A stretch of 64,000 bases of DNA from Clostridia bacterium. GTDB lineage: Bacteria > Bacillota > Clostridia > Christensenellales > CAG-138. Under the pieces are notes generated by a model. The model saw nothing but the letters and a program-made list of their open reading frames with translations, made no database searches and had not been told where the DNA came from. Both the position numbers and the translations under genes were made by a program. Numbering within the stretch: the stretch's first letter is position 1; every line of letters starts with the position of its first letter. The stretch is taken from positions 44,309-108,308 of the forward strand of contig JAFXZJ010000054.1 of assembly GCA_017541305.1 (NCBI GenBank). Reading direction: 5' to 3'. Below are positions 51,347-60,382 of the stretch, in pieces.

Positions 51347-52771
51347 TTACGGCTTTATCCCCTTGCCGACAGGCGTAAAGCTCCTGCCGTCGGTCGAGAT
51401 ATAGGCCGTATAGAGGGTATCGCCGTCCTCCGTTACCGGATCGGCATAGGCCAGCATATGCCCCGCGCGTTTTTCCATGCGCACGAAGCCGCTGCCGATC
51501 TGCTCGGCGCGGGCGCCCTTGGCGCAAAAGAGCGAGCCGTCGTTTGTGATATAGACGCAGTATTCGCCGAAGGTCTCGAAACCGGTCACGCCGGATCCTA
51601 TCCTTTCGGGCTTGTTTTCGCCCCTGACGAAACAGAGCTCGTCGCCCGAAATGAAATAGAGTTCGTCGGGATCCGCGGCAAACGCGATACGGTCGACGTC
51701 GGAGGCGAGCGTTGTATTCACGCCCTCCAAATCGGTGCTGTAAAGCCGGCCGCCGGCGACCCATGCCGTGCGTGAGCCGTCGGGCGCGGCAAGCGCCTGC
51801 GACGCGTTTTCGGCAAGCCATTTGATCCCGCCGTTTTCGTCGATCAGCCCCACGCCGTATTCATAGCCGCCGTCGGTCCTGACGCGCTTCTGCCAAAGGC
51901 CGTTCGTGAATGTGGGCACGTCGTTTATATAGGTGAAGAGCGTCACGGTGGATATGCTGAAAACGTCCGTCTTGAGGGTGTAATCAAAGCCCTCGCCCAG
52001 GGTGGTTTCGGTCCTTGAGGCAAGCCGCCACAGGTGGTTCACGCCGTCGGCGGTATTGAAGGCGACCTCGGAAAGATCGTTAGTGAAATTATAGTTGGCG
52101 TCAGCTCCGCAGGCGTTTGAAACGACGATCCTTTCGCCGCCGCTTTCGACGCAGAGCTCGCCGCTCTCGAATTCGAAATACCACAGGATATTCGCGTCGT
52201 CGGAGACCGCAAGCACCGTCGCGTCCCTGCCCGTCAGAAGCTCGGTGAGCTGCCCGTTCCCGTAAAGCTTGGTGCGGGGATCGTCCTCGGCCTCCTCATA
52301 ACAGGCGGTGAACGCGATGCGCTCGCCCCCGGGCGATACCGCGAACTGCACGACGGAGCTTATGCCGCCGTCGATAACGCTCGTTTGGCGGGTATCGGCG
52401 GAATAGAGCTTGAGCTCGTTCCCCTCGAGGAAGAGCGCCTTGCGGCCGTCGAAGGATATCTCGGCGGTGCCGACGCCGGTGCCGAGGGAGTCGACGCCCG
52501 CCGCGGAAACGAAATAGAGCGCGGTATCCACCCACGCAAGGCTCGTATCGCCCCTTGCGGAGGTCTCCATATATGCGCGCCCCTTCACCTCGCCGGGCAC
52601 GGGCACGCCGTCTATCATAAAGCGCGAGGTCCTGTCAGCGGGCGTGTGGAAGCGCGCCGCGTTATGCGCTAGCGCGGGGCCGACCCGGGCCTTCCTGCCG
52701 CCGCAGGCAGCCAAGGGGAGCAGCATGAGCGCCGCGGCCGCGAGTGCGGCGATTTTTTTAAGCGTGTTCAT
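51347..52771 (-). CDS. Propeller-like lipoprotein
   Basis: A 474-residue lipoprotein (lipobox LPLAAC, Cys23). The mature protein has TolB/WD-like repeats: SFDGRKALFLEGNELKLYSA, SPGGERIAFTACYEE and AAPDGSRTAWVAGGRLYST are strands of the 'DG-x-R-x-AF' type. It is a paralogue of the 493-residue product encoded just upstream; both end with TxYDxF/YTAYIS-x-DG-x-SF. Only 3 bases separate the genes. Function unknown. Confidence 0.75.
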   Translation of the reverse strand: MNTLKKIAALAAAALMLLPLAACGGRKARVGPALAHNAARFHTPADRTSRFMIDGVPVPGEVKGRAYMETSARGDTSLAWVDTALYFVSAAGVDSLGTGVGTAEISFDGRKALFLEGNELKLYSADTRQTSVIDGGISSVVQFAVSPGGERIAFTACYEEAEDDPRTKLYGNGQLTELLTGRDATVLAVSDDANILWYFEFESGELCVESGGERIVVSNACGADANYNFTNDLSEVAFNTADGVNHLWRLASRTETTLGEGFDYTLKTDVFSISTVTLFTYINDVPTFTNGLWQKRVRTDGGYEYGVGLIDENGGIKWLAENASQALAAPDGSRTAWVAGGRLYSTDLEGVNTTLASDVDRIAFAADPDELYFISGDELCFVRGENKPERIGSGVTGFETFGEYCVYITNDGSLFCAKGARAEQIGSGFVRMEKRAGHMLAYADPVTEDGDTLYTAYISTDGRSFTPVGKGIKP

Positions 52772-52774
52772 CGG

Positions 52775-54256
52775 TCACTCCTTATCGGACGCCATCAGCG
52801 CCATCCCGATCTTCCTTTCAAAGCTCAGGCCGTCCTTCGAGCAGAATACGTCGTAAACGGTGTTGCCGAGCTCGTCCTCATACAGCTCGGAATAGTAGAA
52901 TACCGCGCCGGGCATGACCTCGACGTGAGAGACATTATCGGCGATATCGGTTACGGACCGGTCGGCGTCGGCGATATGCAGACTGCCCTTTTTATCGTAA
53001 TCGCTCATGAAGAGGCATCGGCCTTCACGCGTGACGGTGGTATAGGCAACGTTCTTCGCAATGCGTTGGGGATCCCCGGCTCCGTCGGTATAATAGAGGC
53101 CCATATCATAGCCGATGCAGTAGAACCTTGCTCCGTCGCGGGAGACGCTGAAGCTGTAGACCGAGGCGCAAACGCGCTCGCGGTCGCCGGGATCCTTCAC
53201 GTTCATGGAATAGACCTCGTCGTCCACAAGGCAGAAGAGCCTTTGACGATCCTCGGAAACGCCGAACTGATACGCGCCCCTGACGAGCGCGGTGGCTTTT
53301 TTGCCCGCGTCCACGTACCAGATATCATACATCGTGCGGGCCTTTTCATCGCTCGAATCGGTCCTGAAGCCATAAAAGATGCTGTTAAAGAGGGACGATA
53401 CGCCCTTGACCGAGGCCTGGCAGCTTTCGCCGCCCTGCAGGGATTCGCACTCGGCGGCGGTGGAATAGACGGACGCGCCCTCGATCAGCGTCTTGGCCGC
53501 GGAGCCGTCCACGCTGTAATAAGTCACGCCGTTCATATCGAACGTGACCTCGGTGAGGCTGCGGTTGAACTCCATAAGGCTCGAAACGTTCGTGCCGATC
53601 CTGCGCTCGCCGGAGGGCCCGGCGTGATAGAGCGAAACGTCGGACGGCCTGACGTAATACCAGAAGGCCGCCTTATCGCCTATCGCAACGAGGTAAGCGT
53701 CGTTGGAAAGCTTGCGGCTTTCGCCGTTTTCATAGGCATAGGCATAGAAATTGCCGTCCTTGCTCTTGATCGAATAGCCCACGGTGGAGCCGTCGGGCGA
53801 GATCGCGATGGACGCGATCCCCGTGACGCCCTCGGGCTTGATATCCTCGATACTGCCCGTGCCGTGATCGTAAACGTGCACCTCGGTGGCGGTGGTGAAC
53901 ACGATCATGCTGTTGTCGAGCGAGAGCAGCGCTCTGTCGACGCCGGCGGGATAGATCTTTTTTATCCCTTCCCCGTCGATGCGGTAGAGCCCCGAGCCTC
54001 CGCGCGCGATGCCGACCGTGCCGTCGCAGGAAAGGAACGCGTCGGCGTGCCCGCTTATGCCTTCGTCAAGCAGCTTATCGTTCACGAAGAAGCGCGTTGC
54101 GCCATCGGCGTCGGAATAGAAATACGTTATGCTGTTATCATAGCGCATTACGTCGTTGGCCTGTGCGCAGGCGGCGCCGATCGAAAGCGCTGCCGCGATG
54201 ATCATCACGGCGGCGGCAGCTGCGGAAACAACTTTTTTTATACTGATCTTTTTCAT
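52775..54256 (-). CDS. Exported propeller-like protein
   Basis: A 493-residue protein with a signal peptide (cleavage likely after GAACAQA; the Cys is not in a good lipobox). It has TolB-like repeats (SPDGSTVGYSIKSKDGNFYA, SRDGARFYCIGYDMGLYYT). It starts ITYFYSDADGATRFFVNDK, comparable to DRTSRFMIDG in the downstream paralogue. First gene of the three-gene surface-protein operon. Confidence 0.75.
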   Translation of the reverse strand: MKKISIKKVVSAAAAAVMIIAAALSIGAACAQANDVMRYDNSITYFYSDADGATRFFVNDKLLDEGISGHADAFLSCDGTVGIARGGSGLYRIDGEGIKKIYPAGVDRALLSLDNSMIVFTTATEVHVYDHGTGSIEDIKPEGVTGIASIAISPDGSTVGYSIKSKDGNFYAYAYENGESRKLSNDAYLVAIGDKAAFWYYVRPSDVSLYHAGPSGERRIGTNVSSLMEFNRSLTEVTFDMNGVTYYSVDGSAAKTLIEGASVYSTAAECESLQGGESCQASVKGVSSLFNSIFYGFRTDSSDEKARTMYDIWYVDAGKKATALVRGAYQFGVSEDRQRLFCLVDDEVYSMNVKDPGDRERVCASVYSFSVSRDGARFYCIGYDMGLYYTDGAGDPQRIAKNVAYTTVTREGRCLFMSDYDKKGSLHIADADRSVTDIADNVSHVEVMPGAVFYYSELYEDELGNTVYDVFCSKDGLSFERKIGMALMASDKE

Positions 54257-54288
54257 TAGACGATATCCTTTGAATAAGTATTGGATTT

Positions 54289-54317
54289 ATTATACCCCAT
54301 CCCCGCCGGAAAGACAA
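54289..54317 (-). promoter_or_regulatory. Promoter of the propeller operon
   Basis: Minus strand TTGTCT, 17-base spacer, TATAAT, lying inside the 3' end of the EamA gene at 54,290. Confidence 0.65.
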
Positions 54318-55234
54318 TCTTCGGTTTTTTTGCGCGGCCTTCCTCCGGGTATCTGTGCGATCACCACGGCGATGAATATGAGCGCGCAGCCGATGTATTC
54401 GCGCGCGGTCATGCGCTGACCGAGTATCACCGCGCCGCCTATCACCGAGAACACCGATTCCATGCTGAACAGCAGGGAGACGATGGCCGGGTCGCCGTCG
54501 CGCTGGGCGACGATCTGCAGAAGATACGCAATGCCGCAGGAGAATATCGCAACGTAGAGTATCGGCAGGGCGAAGCGGGAGATCGCCGACCAATCGGGGC
54601 GCTCGAATATGAGCTGCCCTATGAACGACAGCGCCGCGGCGGTCAGGAATTCGGCAATGCAGAAGCTGATGGGATCGAGGCTTCCGGCAAAGCGGTCGAT
54701 GAGGAGTATCTGCACGGTGAAGGCCACAGCGCAGACGAGGGTCAGCAGATCGCCCGGGGTAAAGCTGAACCCGCCGCTTATGCAAAGCAGGTAAAGGCCC
54801 GTCACCGCGATGGGCAGAGCAGCCCAGACCATGCCGGGGATCCTCCTTCCCAGAATGCGGCTGGCGATAGGCACCAGCACCACATAAAGCGCGGTGATAA
54901 AGCCCGACTTGCCCGCGTCGGTGCCCGCCTGCATGCCCGCCTGCTGGAGATTGGAGGCCACGGCAAGCGCCGTGCCGCAAAGCACGCCCGCGATCACGAG
55001 CGTCTTAAAGCCGCCCTTTTGCGCGGGAGCGGGGACGCTTTGGGCCTTTTTGCGCCCGAAGAGCTTTAAAACGAGCTTTACGAGCAGCAGGAACACCACC
55101 GCGACCGCAAAGCGGAGCGCATTGAAGGTCATGGGCGGCACGCTTTCGGCGCAGACGTCCTGCGCGACGAACGCCGTGCCCCATATGAGCGCGGTAAGCA
55201 GCGGAAGGAGTATTGTTTTGAGCTTGGTTTTCAT
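54290..55234 (-). CDS. EamA/DMT-family transporter, probably leaderless
   Basis: A 314-residue membrane protein with about ten helices in two EamA repeats; LLTALIWGTAFVAQD at the N-terminus and MESVFSVIGGAVILGQRMTAREYIG in the second repeat are typical. Substrate unknown. The ATG at 55,234 has no Shine-Dalgarno sequence, and a TATAAT ends 8 bases before it. An alternative TTG 12 codons upstream would lie within the promoter. Confidence 0.85.
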   Translation of the reverse strand: MKTKLKTILLPLLTALIWGTAFVAQDVCAESVPPMTFNALRFAVAVVFLLLVKLVLKLFGRKKAQSVPAPAQKGGFKTLVIAGVLCGTALAVASNLQQAGMQAGTDAGKSGFITALYVVLVPIASRILGRRIPGMVWAALPIAVTGLYLLCISGGFSFTPGDLLTLVCAVAFTVQILLIDRFAGSLDPISFCIAEFLTAAALSFIGQLIFERPDWSAISRFALPILYVAIFSCGIAYLLQIVAQRDGDPAIVSLLFSMESVFSVIGGAVILGQRMTAREYIGCALIFIAVVIAQIPGGRPRKKTEDCLSGGDGV

Positions 55235-55241
55235 GGAACCA

Positions 55242-55270
55242 ATTATATAATAGGAAGCCCAAAGAAGCAA
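55242..55270 (-). promoter_or_regulatory. Promoter abutting the 55,234 start codon
   Basis: Minus strand TTGCTT, 17-base spacer, TATAAT; the -10-to-ATG distance equals that of the 48,522 gene. Confidence 0.6.
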
Positions 55271-55328
55271 GGGAGATTTGCCGGGACTTTGACTTGACGC
55301 CGAGTTCTAAAATTTACAAGCTTTTTAC

Positions 55329-55357
55329 TTGCAATGGAGACGGAATACTGTTATAAT
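55329..55357 (+). promoter_or_regulatory. Promoter of the V-ATPase operon
   Basis: TTGCAA, 17-base spacer, TATAAT, about 80 bases before the first gene. Confidence 0.75.
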
Positions 55358-55440
55358 GATATACAAGCTTTTAATGGGAGCATATGGGCTGTTGCTCTTA
55401 TCCGCTCCCCAAACACTTTCACGAAGGGAATTTGATCGAA

Positions 55441-55755
55441 ATGCCCACCATTATCGAGCGCATAGCCGCCGCGGAAGCGGACGCCGAGGCCTTGAAGCGC
55501 AACGCGCAGGAGGCCGCCAGGAGCGCGGAAGCCGCCGCGGAGGATGAAGCCGCCGCCGCATTGAAGAACGCCCGCGAGGAAGCGAAGGCGGGCCTTGCTT
55601 TAGCCGCCGCCATGGCCGAAAGGGAAGCCGGCGCCGAGGCCGAAAGGCTGCTTGAAAAGAGCAGTCTTGATGCCGAAGCCGTTATCAGGGAAGCCGGAAA
55701 GAATCTTTCCGCCGCTTCCGACATGATAGTCGATCACATACTCAATAAGCTTTGA
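55441..55755 (+). CDS. ntpF: V-type ATPase peripheral-stalk subunit (NtpF / subunit G-H)
   Basis: A 104-residue, almost entirely helical Ala/Glu-rich protein (AAAEADAEALKRNAQEAARS), as expected for the stalk subunit that forms a coiled coil with NtpE. Identified mainly by position at the head of an ntpF-I-K-E-C-G-A-B-D cluster and by composition. The ATG at 55,441 follows GAAGGGA; an earlier in-frame ATG lacks a ribosome site. Confidence 0.8.
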   Translation: MPTIIERIAAAEADAEALKRNAQEAARSAEAAAEDEAAAALKNAREEAKAGLALAAAMAEREAGAEAERLLEKSSLDAEAVIREAGKNLSAASDMIVDHILNKL

Positions 55756-55816
55756 TCGCGCGTGGAAACGCCTTGTTTTCACTGCGTTTTTGACTTGAGA
55801 AAGGCATGGAAGCACA

Positions 55817-57751
55817 ATGATCGTACCGATGAAGCACATATCGCTGTTTGCCCTTAAAAAGGATGAGCGGCGCATAATGAAGGCGCTTCAGCAAAACGGA
55901 GTGGTCCAGATCGAGCGGGCGGAGGGCTGCGAGCCCGGTTCGGCGGCGGGGCTTTTTAAGGCCGCCTGCACCGACGAGCTTGCCGAAAAGACCAATAACG
56001 TGACCCGCATAAAGGCCGCGCTGGGCAGGCTGAATCCGTATCTGCCCAAGGTCGGGTTCCTTGAAGCTCTTCCCGATGCACCCGAGGACGAGCTTATTGC
56101 CGCCGTTCCCGGCGCGCTCGCGCTGTGCGACAGGCTTGACGAGCTGCAGAAGAAGCAGTCCGTATGCCGCAGCGAAAAGGAAAAGAAAGCGGCTGTGATA
56201 CAATCGCTCAAGCCCCTTTCGAGCGTGACGATACCCCTTGATTCCATCAAGCCCACCAGGACCGCGAGCTTTTCGCTGGGCCTTATAAGCCCCGAAAAGC
56301 TGCCCGAGCTTGACGAGGCGGGCATAATGTATGACTCCTACCCCGGCGAGGGGCGCAAGATCGCGATACTTGCCGCGATACCCAACGCCGCGCGCGACGA
56401 GACGCTGGCGCAGCTGCGCTCCTTGGGCTTTGCGGAGATCAACCTGCCGGAGACGGCGGGCGTGCCCGCGGAAACGAGCGAGGCGCTCTCGTCGGAGATC
56501 GCTTCGCTGGAGCTTGAGAATTCCGAGCTTTCAAGCGCCATACAGGAGCTTGGCGGAGAAGCGGAGGTGCTGAAAAAAGGCCTTGACGGCGCCATGATCG
56601 AGCAGCGCCGCGCCGAGGCCAGATGCGAGCTGTTCGCAACGCGCGAGACCTTTGGGCTTTCGGGCTGGGTGCGCTCGGACGAGGCGGATAAGCTGGAGGC
56701 CATAATCGGCGAAAACTCTTCGGTGCACTATCTTGAGATGCGCGACCCGTTTGACGACGAGCAGCCTCCCACCTGCTGCAAGAACAACAGCTTCTTCGCT
56801 CCCTTCGAATTCATAACCAATATGTATTCCCCGCCCGATCCCAGGGGCTTTGACCCGACGGTGGTTATGGCGCCCTTCTATCTGCTCTTCTTCGGCCTGA
56901 TGATGGGCGACACGGGCTATGGGATCATAATGAGCATAGGCGCCGCGCTCTTCTTAAAGCTCAAGAAGCCCAAGGGCGGCACAGGGCAGGTCACCAGGAT
57001 ACTCTTCTGGGGCGGCCTTTCCACCATCGTTTTCGGGCTGCTTACCGGCACGTTCTTCGGAATGAACTGGTATGACATCTTCGGCGAGAGCTTCCCCTTC
57101 CCCCTCATCGATCCCATGAAGGATCAGATGACGGCGATAATCGTCTACTGCGGGCTGGGCTTCGGGCAGATCATAATAGGCATGATCATCTCGATAGTGC
57201 TCCACCTGAAGGCCGGCGACTGGCAGACCGCGCTGTTCGACATTGCCTCGTGGCTGATGATATTTGCCGGCGCGGCGCTCATATTCCTCACGCAGGCCCC
57301 GGTGAAATACGTTGGCATAGGCCTTGCGGCGCTTGGCCTGCTGCTGCTGATAGTATTCGGCGGCAGAGCGAAGAAGGGCATCGGCCGCGTGATTGGCGGC
57401 TTCGGAAAGCTCTATGATATCACGGGGTTCCTTTCGGACGTGCTCTCCTATTCGCGAGTGTTCGCGCTGGGCCTTGCCACGGGCGCGATGGGCTCCGCGT
57501 TCAACCTTGTCGCGGGGATCGCGCGGGATATGCTTGGCGGCATACCCGTTGTGGGCGGCGTGATAAGCTTTATAGTCGCCGGGCTGCTGCTGGCCGTGCT
57601 GCATCTGTTCAGCATTGCGATGAACGCTCTGGGCGCGTTCATACACTGCGCAAGGCTGCAGTTCATCGAATACTACAACCGGTTTTATACCCCGGGCGGC
57701 AAGCTTTTCAAGCCTCTCGGTATAAATACAAAATACAATAACGTAAAATAA
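55817..57751 (+). CDS. ntpI: V-type ATPase subunit I (a-type stator)
   Basis: A 644-residue subunit. The N-terminal ~330 residues are a soluble arm with coiled coils (IVPMKHISLFALKKDERRIM at the start). The C-terminal half has about seven to eight helices, including FGLMMGDTGYGIIMSIGAAL and SYSRVFALGLATGAMG, the latter carrying the conserved Arg that faces the ion-binding glutamate of the rotor. It forms the ion half-channels. Confidence 0.94.
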   Translation: MIVPMKHISLFALKKDERRIMKALQQNGVVQIERAEGCEPGSAAGLFKAACTDELAEKTNNVTRIKAALGRLNPYLPKVGFLEALPDAPEDELIAAVPGALALCDRLDELQKKQSVCRSEKEKKAAVIQSLKPLSSVTIPLDSIKPTRTASFSLGLISPEKLPELDEAGIMYDSYPGEGRKIAILAAIPNAARDETLAQLRSLGFAEINLPETAGVPAETSEALSSEIASLELENSELSSAIQELGGEAEVLKKGLDGAMIEQRRAEARCELFATRETFGLSGWVRSDEADKLEAIIGENSSVHYLEMRDPFDDEQPPTCCKNNSFFAPFEFITNMYSPPDPRGFDPTVVMAPFYLLFFGLMMGDTGYGIIMSIGAALFLKLKKPKGGTGQVTRILFWGGLSTIVFGLLTGTFFGMNWYDIFGESFPFPLIDPMKDQMTAIIVYCGLGFGQIIIGMIISIVLHLKAGDWQTALFDIASWLMIFAGAALIFLTQAPVKYVGIGLAALGLLLLIVFGGRAKKGIGRVIGGFGKLYDITGFLSDVLSYSRVFALGLATGAMGSAFNLVAGIARDMLGGIPVVGGVISFIVAGLLLAVLHLFSIAMNALGAFIHCARLQFIEYYNRFYTPGGKLFKPLGINTKYNNVK

Positions 57752-57775
57752 TCTTTCTGCAAAAAGGAGAAAACC

Positions 57776-58378
57776 ATGAAAAGGTTCAGGAAATTCGCCG
57801 CTGTCGCCATCCTCGCCATCCTTGTCCTCGCCGTTTGCGGCGCGGCGCTCGCCGAAAGCCAGCCCGTTCTTACCATCGGTGCGGAACCGCCCGTTGACAA
57901 CACCCCCAAGGGCTATATCTGGGCGGCCATAGGCGCCTGTATCGCCATGATACTTCCCGGCATCGGCTCCGCATGGGGCGTTGGCATGGCCGGACGCGCT
58001 GCCGCGGGCGTTGCCGCCGAGGATCCCGAAAAGAGCGGCGCCTGCTTGATGTTTGAGCTGCTGCCCGCCACCCAGGGCCTTTACGGCTTTGTTATCGCAA
58101 TGTTCATCGCGGTATTCAGCGGCATACTCTCCGGCACCGTGATGCAGCTTCCCACCGATCTGGGTCAGAGCTTCTTCTATGCCAGCCTGCCCATAGGCGT
58201 GGTCGGCCTGGTTTCCGCCTACTTCCAGTCCCGCGTTTGCTGCGCCGGCATAGGCATAGTGGCCAAGCAGGGCAACGGCGGCATGGGTATCACGTTCGCC
58301 ATCATGGTCGAGCTCTATGCGATACTTGCCCTGATCATCTCCATACTGATGGTCGTCGGCGTTCCCGTAAACGCCTGA
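57776..58378 (+). CDS. ntpK: V-type ATPase rotor subunit K
   Basis: A 200-residue rotor-ring subunit with four transmembrane helices (two hairpins). Ion ligands match the Na+ pattern of Enterococcus NtpK: Leu96, Thr99 and Gln100 (LLPATQGLYG), Gln151 (YFQSRV) and the key Glu179 (MVELYAIL). It is longer than the usual ~155 residues because of an extra N-terminal segment (1-~27) that looks like a cleavable signal (LAVCGAALA-ES). An additional Glu94 lies in helix 2. Confidence 0.92.
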   Translation: MKRFRKFAAVAILAILVLAVCGAALAESQPVLTIGAEPPVDNTPKGYIWAAIGACIAMILPGIGSAWGVGMAGRAAAGVAAEDPEKSGACLMFELLPATQGLYGFVIAMFIAVFSGILSGTVMQLPTDLGQSFFYASLPIGVVGLVSAYFQSRVCCAGIGIVAKQGNGGMGITFAIMVELYAILALIISILMVVGVPVNA

Positions 58379-58387
58379 TAAAGCGCC

Positions 58388-58975
58388 ATGGAAAACAACA
58401 ACGGAGCCGACAAGCTCATAACAAGCATTTTGCAGGAGGCGCACGAGCAGGCCTCCGCGATCGAGTGGAAGTCTGCCGAGACCGTTGCCGAGCTGAAGAA
58501 AAAGCTCGAGCGGGATCTTGAATCCGTTCGCGACGAGTTCACCAAAAAGGCCGCCGACGCAAAGGAAATGCAGCTTGCTACCGCAAGGACCAACGCGGAG
58601 CTTCAGGGCCGCAAGGAGCTGCTTGCAAGGAAGCGCGCCCTGATAGGCGAGGCCTATTCCGCCGCATACAAGCGCGTCTGCGCGCTGACGGGCGAAAAGC
58701 GCGAGGCGCTTATCAAGAAGCTTCTCGAGCGCGAATGCGAGGGCGGCGAGACCGTGCGCCCCGCCGCGAAGGACCGCGATATGATAGCCGCTCTGCTTCC
58801 CGTCTGCAAAAAGACCGGACTTGCGCTGGGCGAAGCCGATCCCGAAATAGAGGACGGATTCTCGCTGACGGGCAAGAATTACTATAAGGACTGCTCCTTC
58901 AAGGCGCTGCTCGACGAGGTGAGGACCCTGACCGAGTCCGAAGTCACCGGGAAGCTTTTCGGAGCGGACAAATAA
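58388..58975 (+). CDS. ntpE: V-type ATPase subunit E
   Basis: A 195-residue peripheral-stalk protein: long N-terminal helix (ADKLITSILQEAHEQASAIE ... ELKKKLERDLESVRDEF) and a C-terminal globular domain ending in IEDGFSLTGKNYYKDCSFKA, a typical subunit E signature. Pairs with NtpF to connect the catalytic head to subunit I. Starts 9 bases after ntpK. Confidence 0.88.
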   Translation: MENNNGADKLITSILQEAHEQASAIEWKSAETVAELKKKLERDLESVRDEFTKKAADAKEMQLATARTNAELQGRKELLARKRALIGEAYSAAYKRVCALTGEKREALIKKLLERECEGGETVRPAAKDRDMIAALLPVCKKTGLALGEADPEIEDGFSLTGKNYYKDCSFKALLDEVRTLTESEVTGKLFGADK

Positions 58976-58987
58976 AGGAAACGAGCT

Positions 58988-59974
58988 ATGGCCGAAAGCC
59001 TTATAAACAGCATAGCGAGACTGCGCGTGATCGAAAAGCGCCTGCTGCCCAAGGATACCGTTGGCAGGCTGCTTGCCGCGCCCGGCTATGCGGAATGCCT
59101 CAAAATACTCAACGAGGCGGGTTACGGCGAATCCGCGAAGACCGGGGGCGACGAGATCGAAGCGCTGACACGCGCCTCGCTTGCCGACGCCTATTCTCTC
59201 ACCGAGGAGCTGCTGCCGGGCCGCTTTGCCTCAGCGGCGGGCGTGTTCCGCATGAGGCATGATATCATCAACATAAAGCTGCTGTATAAGCTGCGCATGC
59301 GCGGCGCGGCGCTCGATTCCGCCGAGCTCGATCCCGGCGGTATCTATGATGAAAAGGCGCTGCGCGAGGCGATCGCCAAGGGCGATTATTCCATGCTTCC
59401 CGACGAGCTGAAGGACGCGCTTGAGGGACTGGACGTTTCGACCTATAAGGATCCCGATCCGCAGGCCGTCTCACGCGAGGTGGACAACGCCTTCATACGC
59501 TTCGCCCGGAGCAATCGCAGCGCTTTCGTGCGCGAATACTTCTCTGCCTTTGCCGATTTCACCAATCTTTCGGCCCTTGCGAGGGGCTTTGAGCTTTCAA
59601 AGCTGCTGCCCGCGGGCGCCCTTGACGGGGAGACCCTTGCGCGCATAGCCGAGGCCCTGAAGGACAATCCCGACAGGATACCCGGCATGATCAAGAGCCC
59701 GCTTGAGGCAAGTCCCTTAAAGGAAAAGCTGCGCGAGGGCTTTGCCGAATATTTAAGGACGGGGCACACCTCCGCCATAGAAAAGGCAAGGGACGAATAC
59801 CTTATATCGCTCGCTTCCGAGAAGAAGAGCGATATCGACAGCCCCGCGCCGATAATCGGCTATATGCTTGCGCGCGAGCGCGAGGCGGAAATAGTCCGCC
59901 TCATACTCACCGCCAAGCGCAGCGGCATACCGGCACAGGCCCTGGAGGAAAGGAGCATGGCGCTTTATGGCTGA
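58988..59974 (+). CDS. ntpC: V-type ATPase subunit C (AC39/d type)
   Basis: A 328-residue, mostly helical subunit of the AC39 family. The start LINSIARLRVIEKRLLPKDT, the RHDIINIKLLYKLRMRG segment and the C-terminal YMLAREREAEIVRLILTAKR are typical. It sits as a cup between rotor ring and central stalk. Overlaps the next gene by 8 bases. Confidence 0.9.
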   Translation: MAESLINSIARLRVIEKRLLPKDTVGRLLAAPGYAECLKILNEAGYGESAKTGGDEIEALTRASLADAYSLTEELLPGRFASAAGVFRMRHDIINIKLLYKLRMRGAALDSAELDPGGIYDEKALREAIAKGDYSMLPDELKDALEGLDVSTYKDPDPQAVSREVDNAFIRFARSNRSAFVREYFSAFADFTNLSALARGFELSKLLPAGALDGETLARIAEALKDNPDRIPGMIKSPLEASPLKEKLREGFAEYLRTGHTSAIEKARDEYLISLASEKKSDIDSPAPIIGYMLAREREAEIVRLILTAKRSGIPAQALEERSMALYG

Positions 59975-60278
59975 TATTGCAATGATCGGTGATAAGGATT
60001 CCGTCCTTCTGGGCAGAGCGGCGGGCCTCGACGTCTATTTCGAGACCGAGCCCCATGCCGTCGGCCGCCTGATAGACCGCCTTGCCCGCGAGGATACCAA
60101 GGTGATATTCGTCACCGAGCCCGTTTTTGAGGCCGCGGCGGATTCCATTATGAAATACAGATCCAAGCCCTTCCCCGCCATCATCCCCATACCCGACAGC
60201 AAGGGCACGACCGGCGCCGCAATGAGGAACGTCAGGGCAAACGTGGAGAAGGCGATAGGAGCGGATCTGAATTTCTGA
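59967..60278 (+). CDS. ntpG: V-type ATPase subunit F
   Basis: A 103-residue central-stalk subunit with alternating beta/alpha structure ([34 protein letters not shown]). Matches the small Rossmann-like F subunit in size. Its stop codon lies inside the stem of a perfect hairpin. Confidence 0.9.
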   Translation: MADIAMIGDKDSVLLGRAAGLDVYFETEPHAVGRLIDRLAREDTKVIFVTEPVFEAAADSIMKYRSKPFPAIIPIPDSKGTTGAAMRNVRANVEKAIGADLNF

Positions 60279-60296
60279 CAGCTTCGCTGTCAGAAA
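60272..60296 (+). repeat. Perfect 11-bp hairpin at the ntpG stop codon
   Basis: TTTCTGACAGC and GCTGTCAGAAA flank a TTC loop, with the TGA stop of ntpG in the first arm. No T-run follows, so it is more likely an mRNA-processing or stability element than a terminator. Confidence 0.8.
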
Positions 60297-60382
60297 AACG
60301 CGAGTTTTGCTTTGCCGCGGGAATGAATAACACGGCTTACGATAATATTGATCTTTCACGATACAGCACGGAGGAAACATCC

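Noticed and set aside
56954-58444. 496-codon minus-strand open frame opposite ntpI/ntpK
   Set aside because: Antisense to conserved membrane subunits; His/Gly/Glu-rich nonsense typical of reversed hydrophobic genes.
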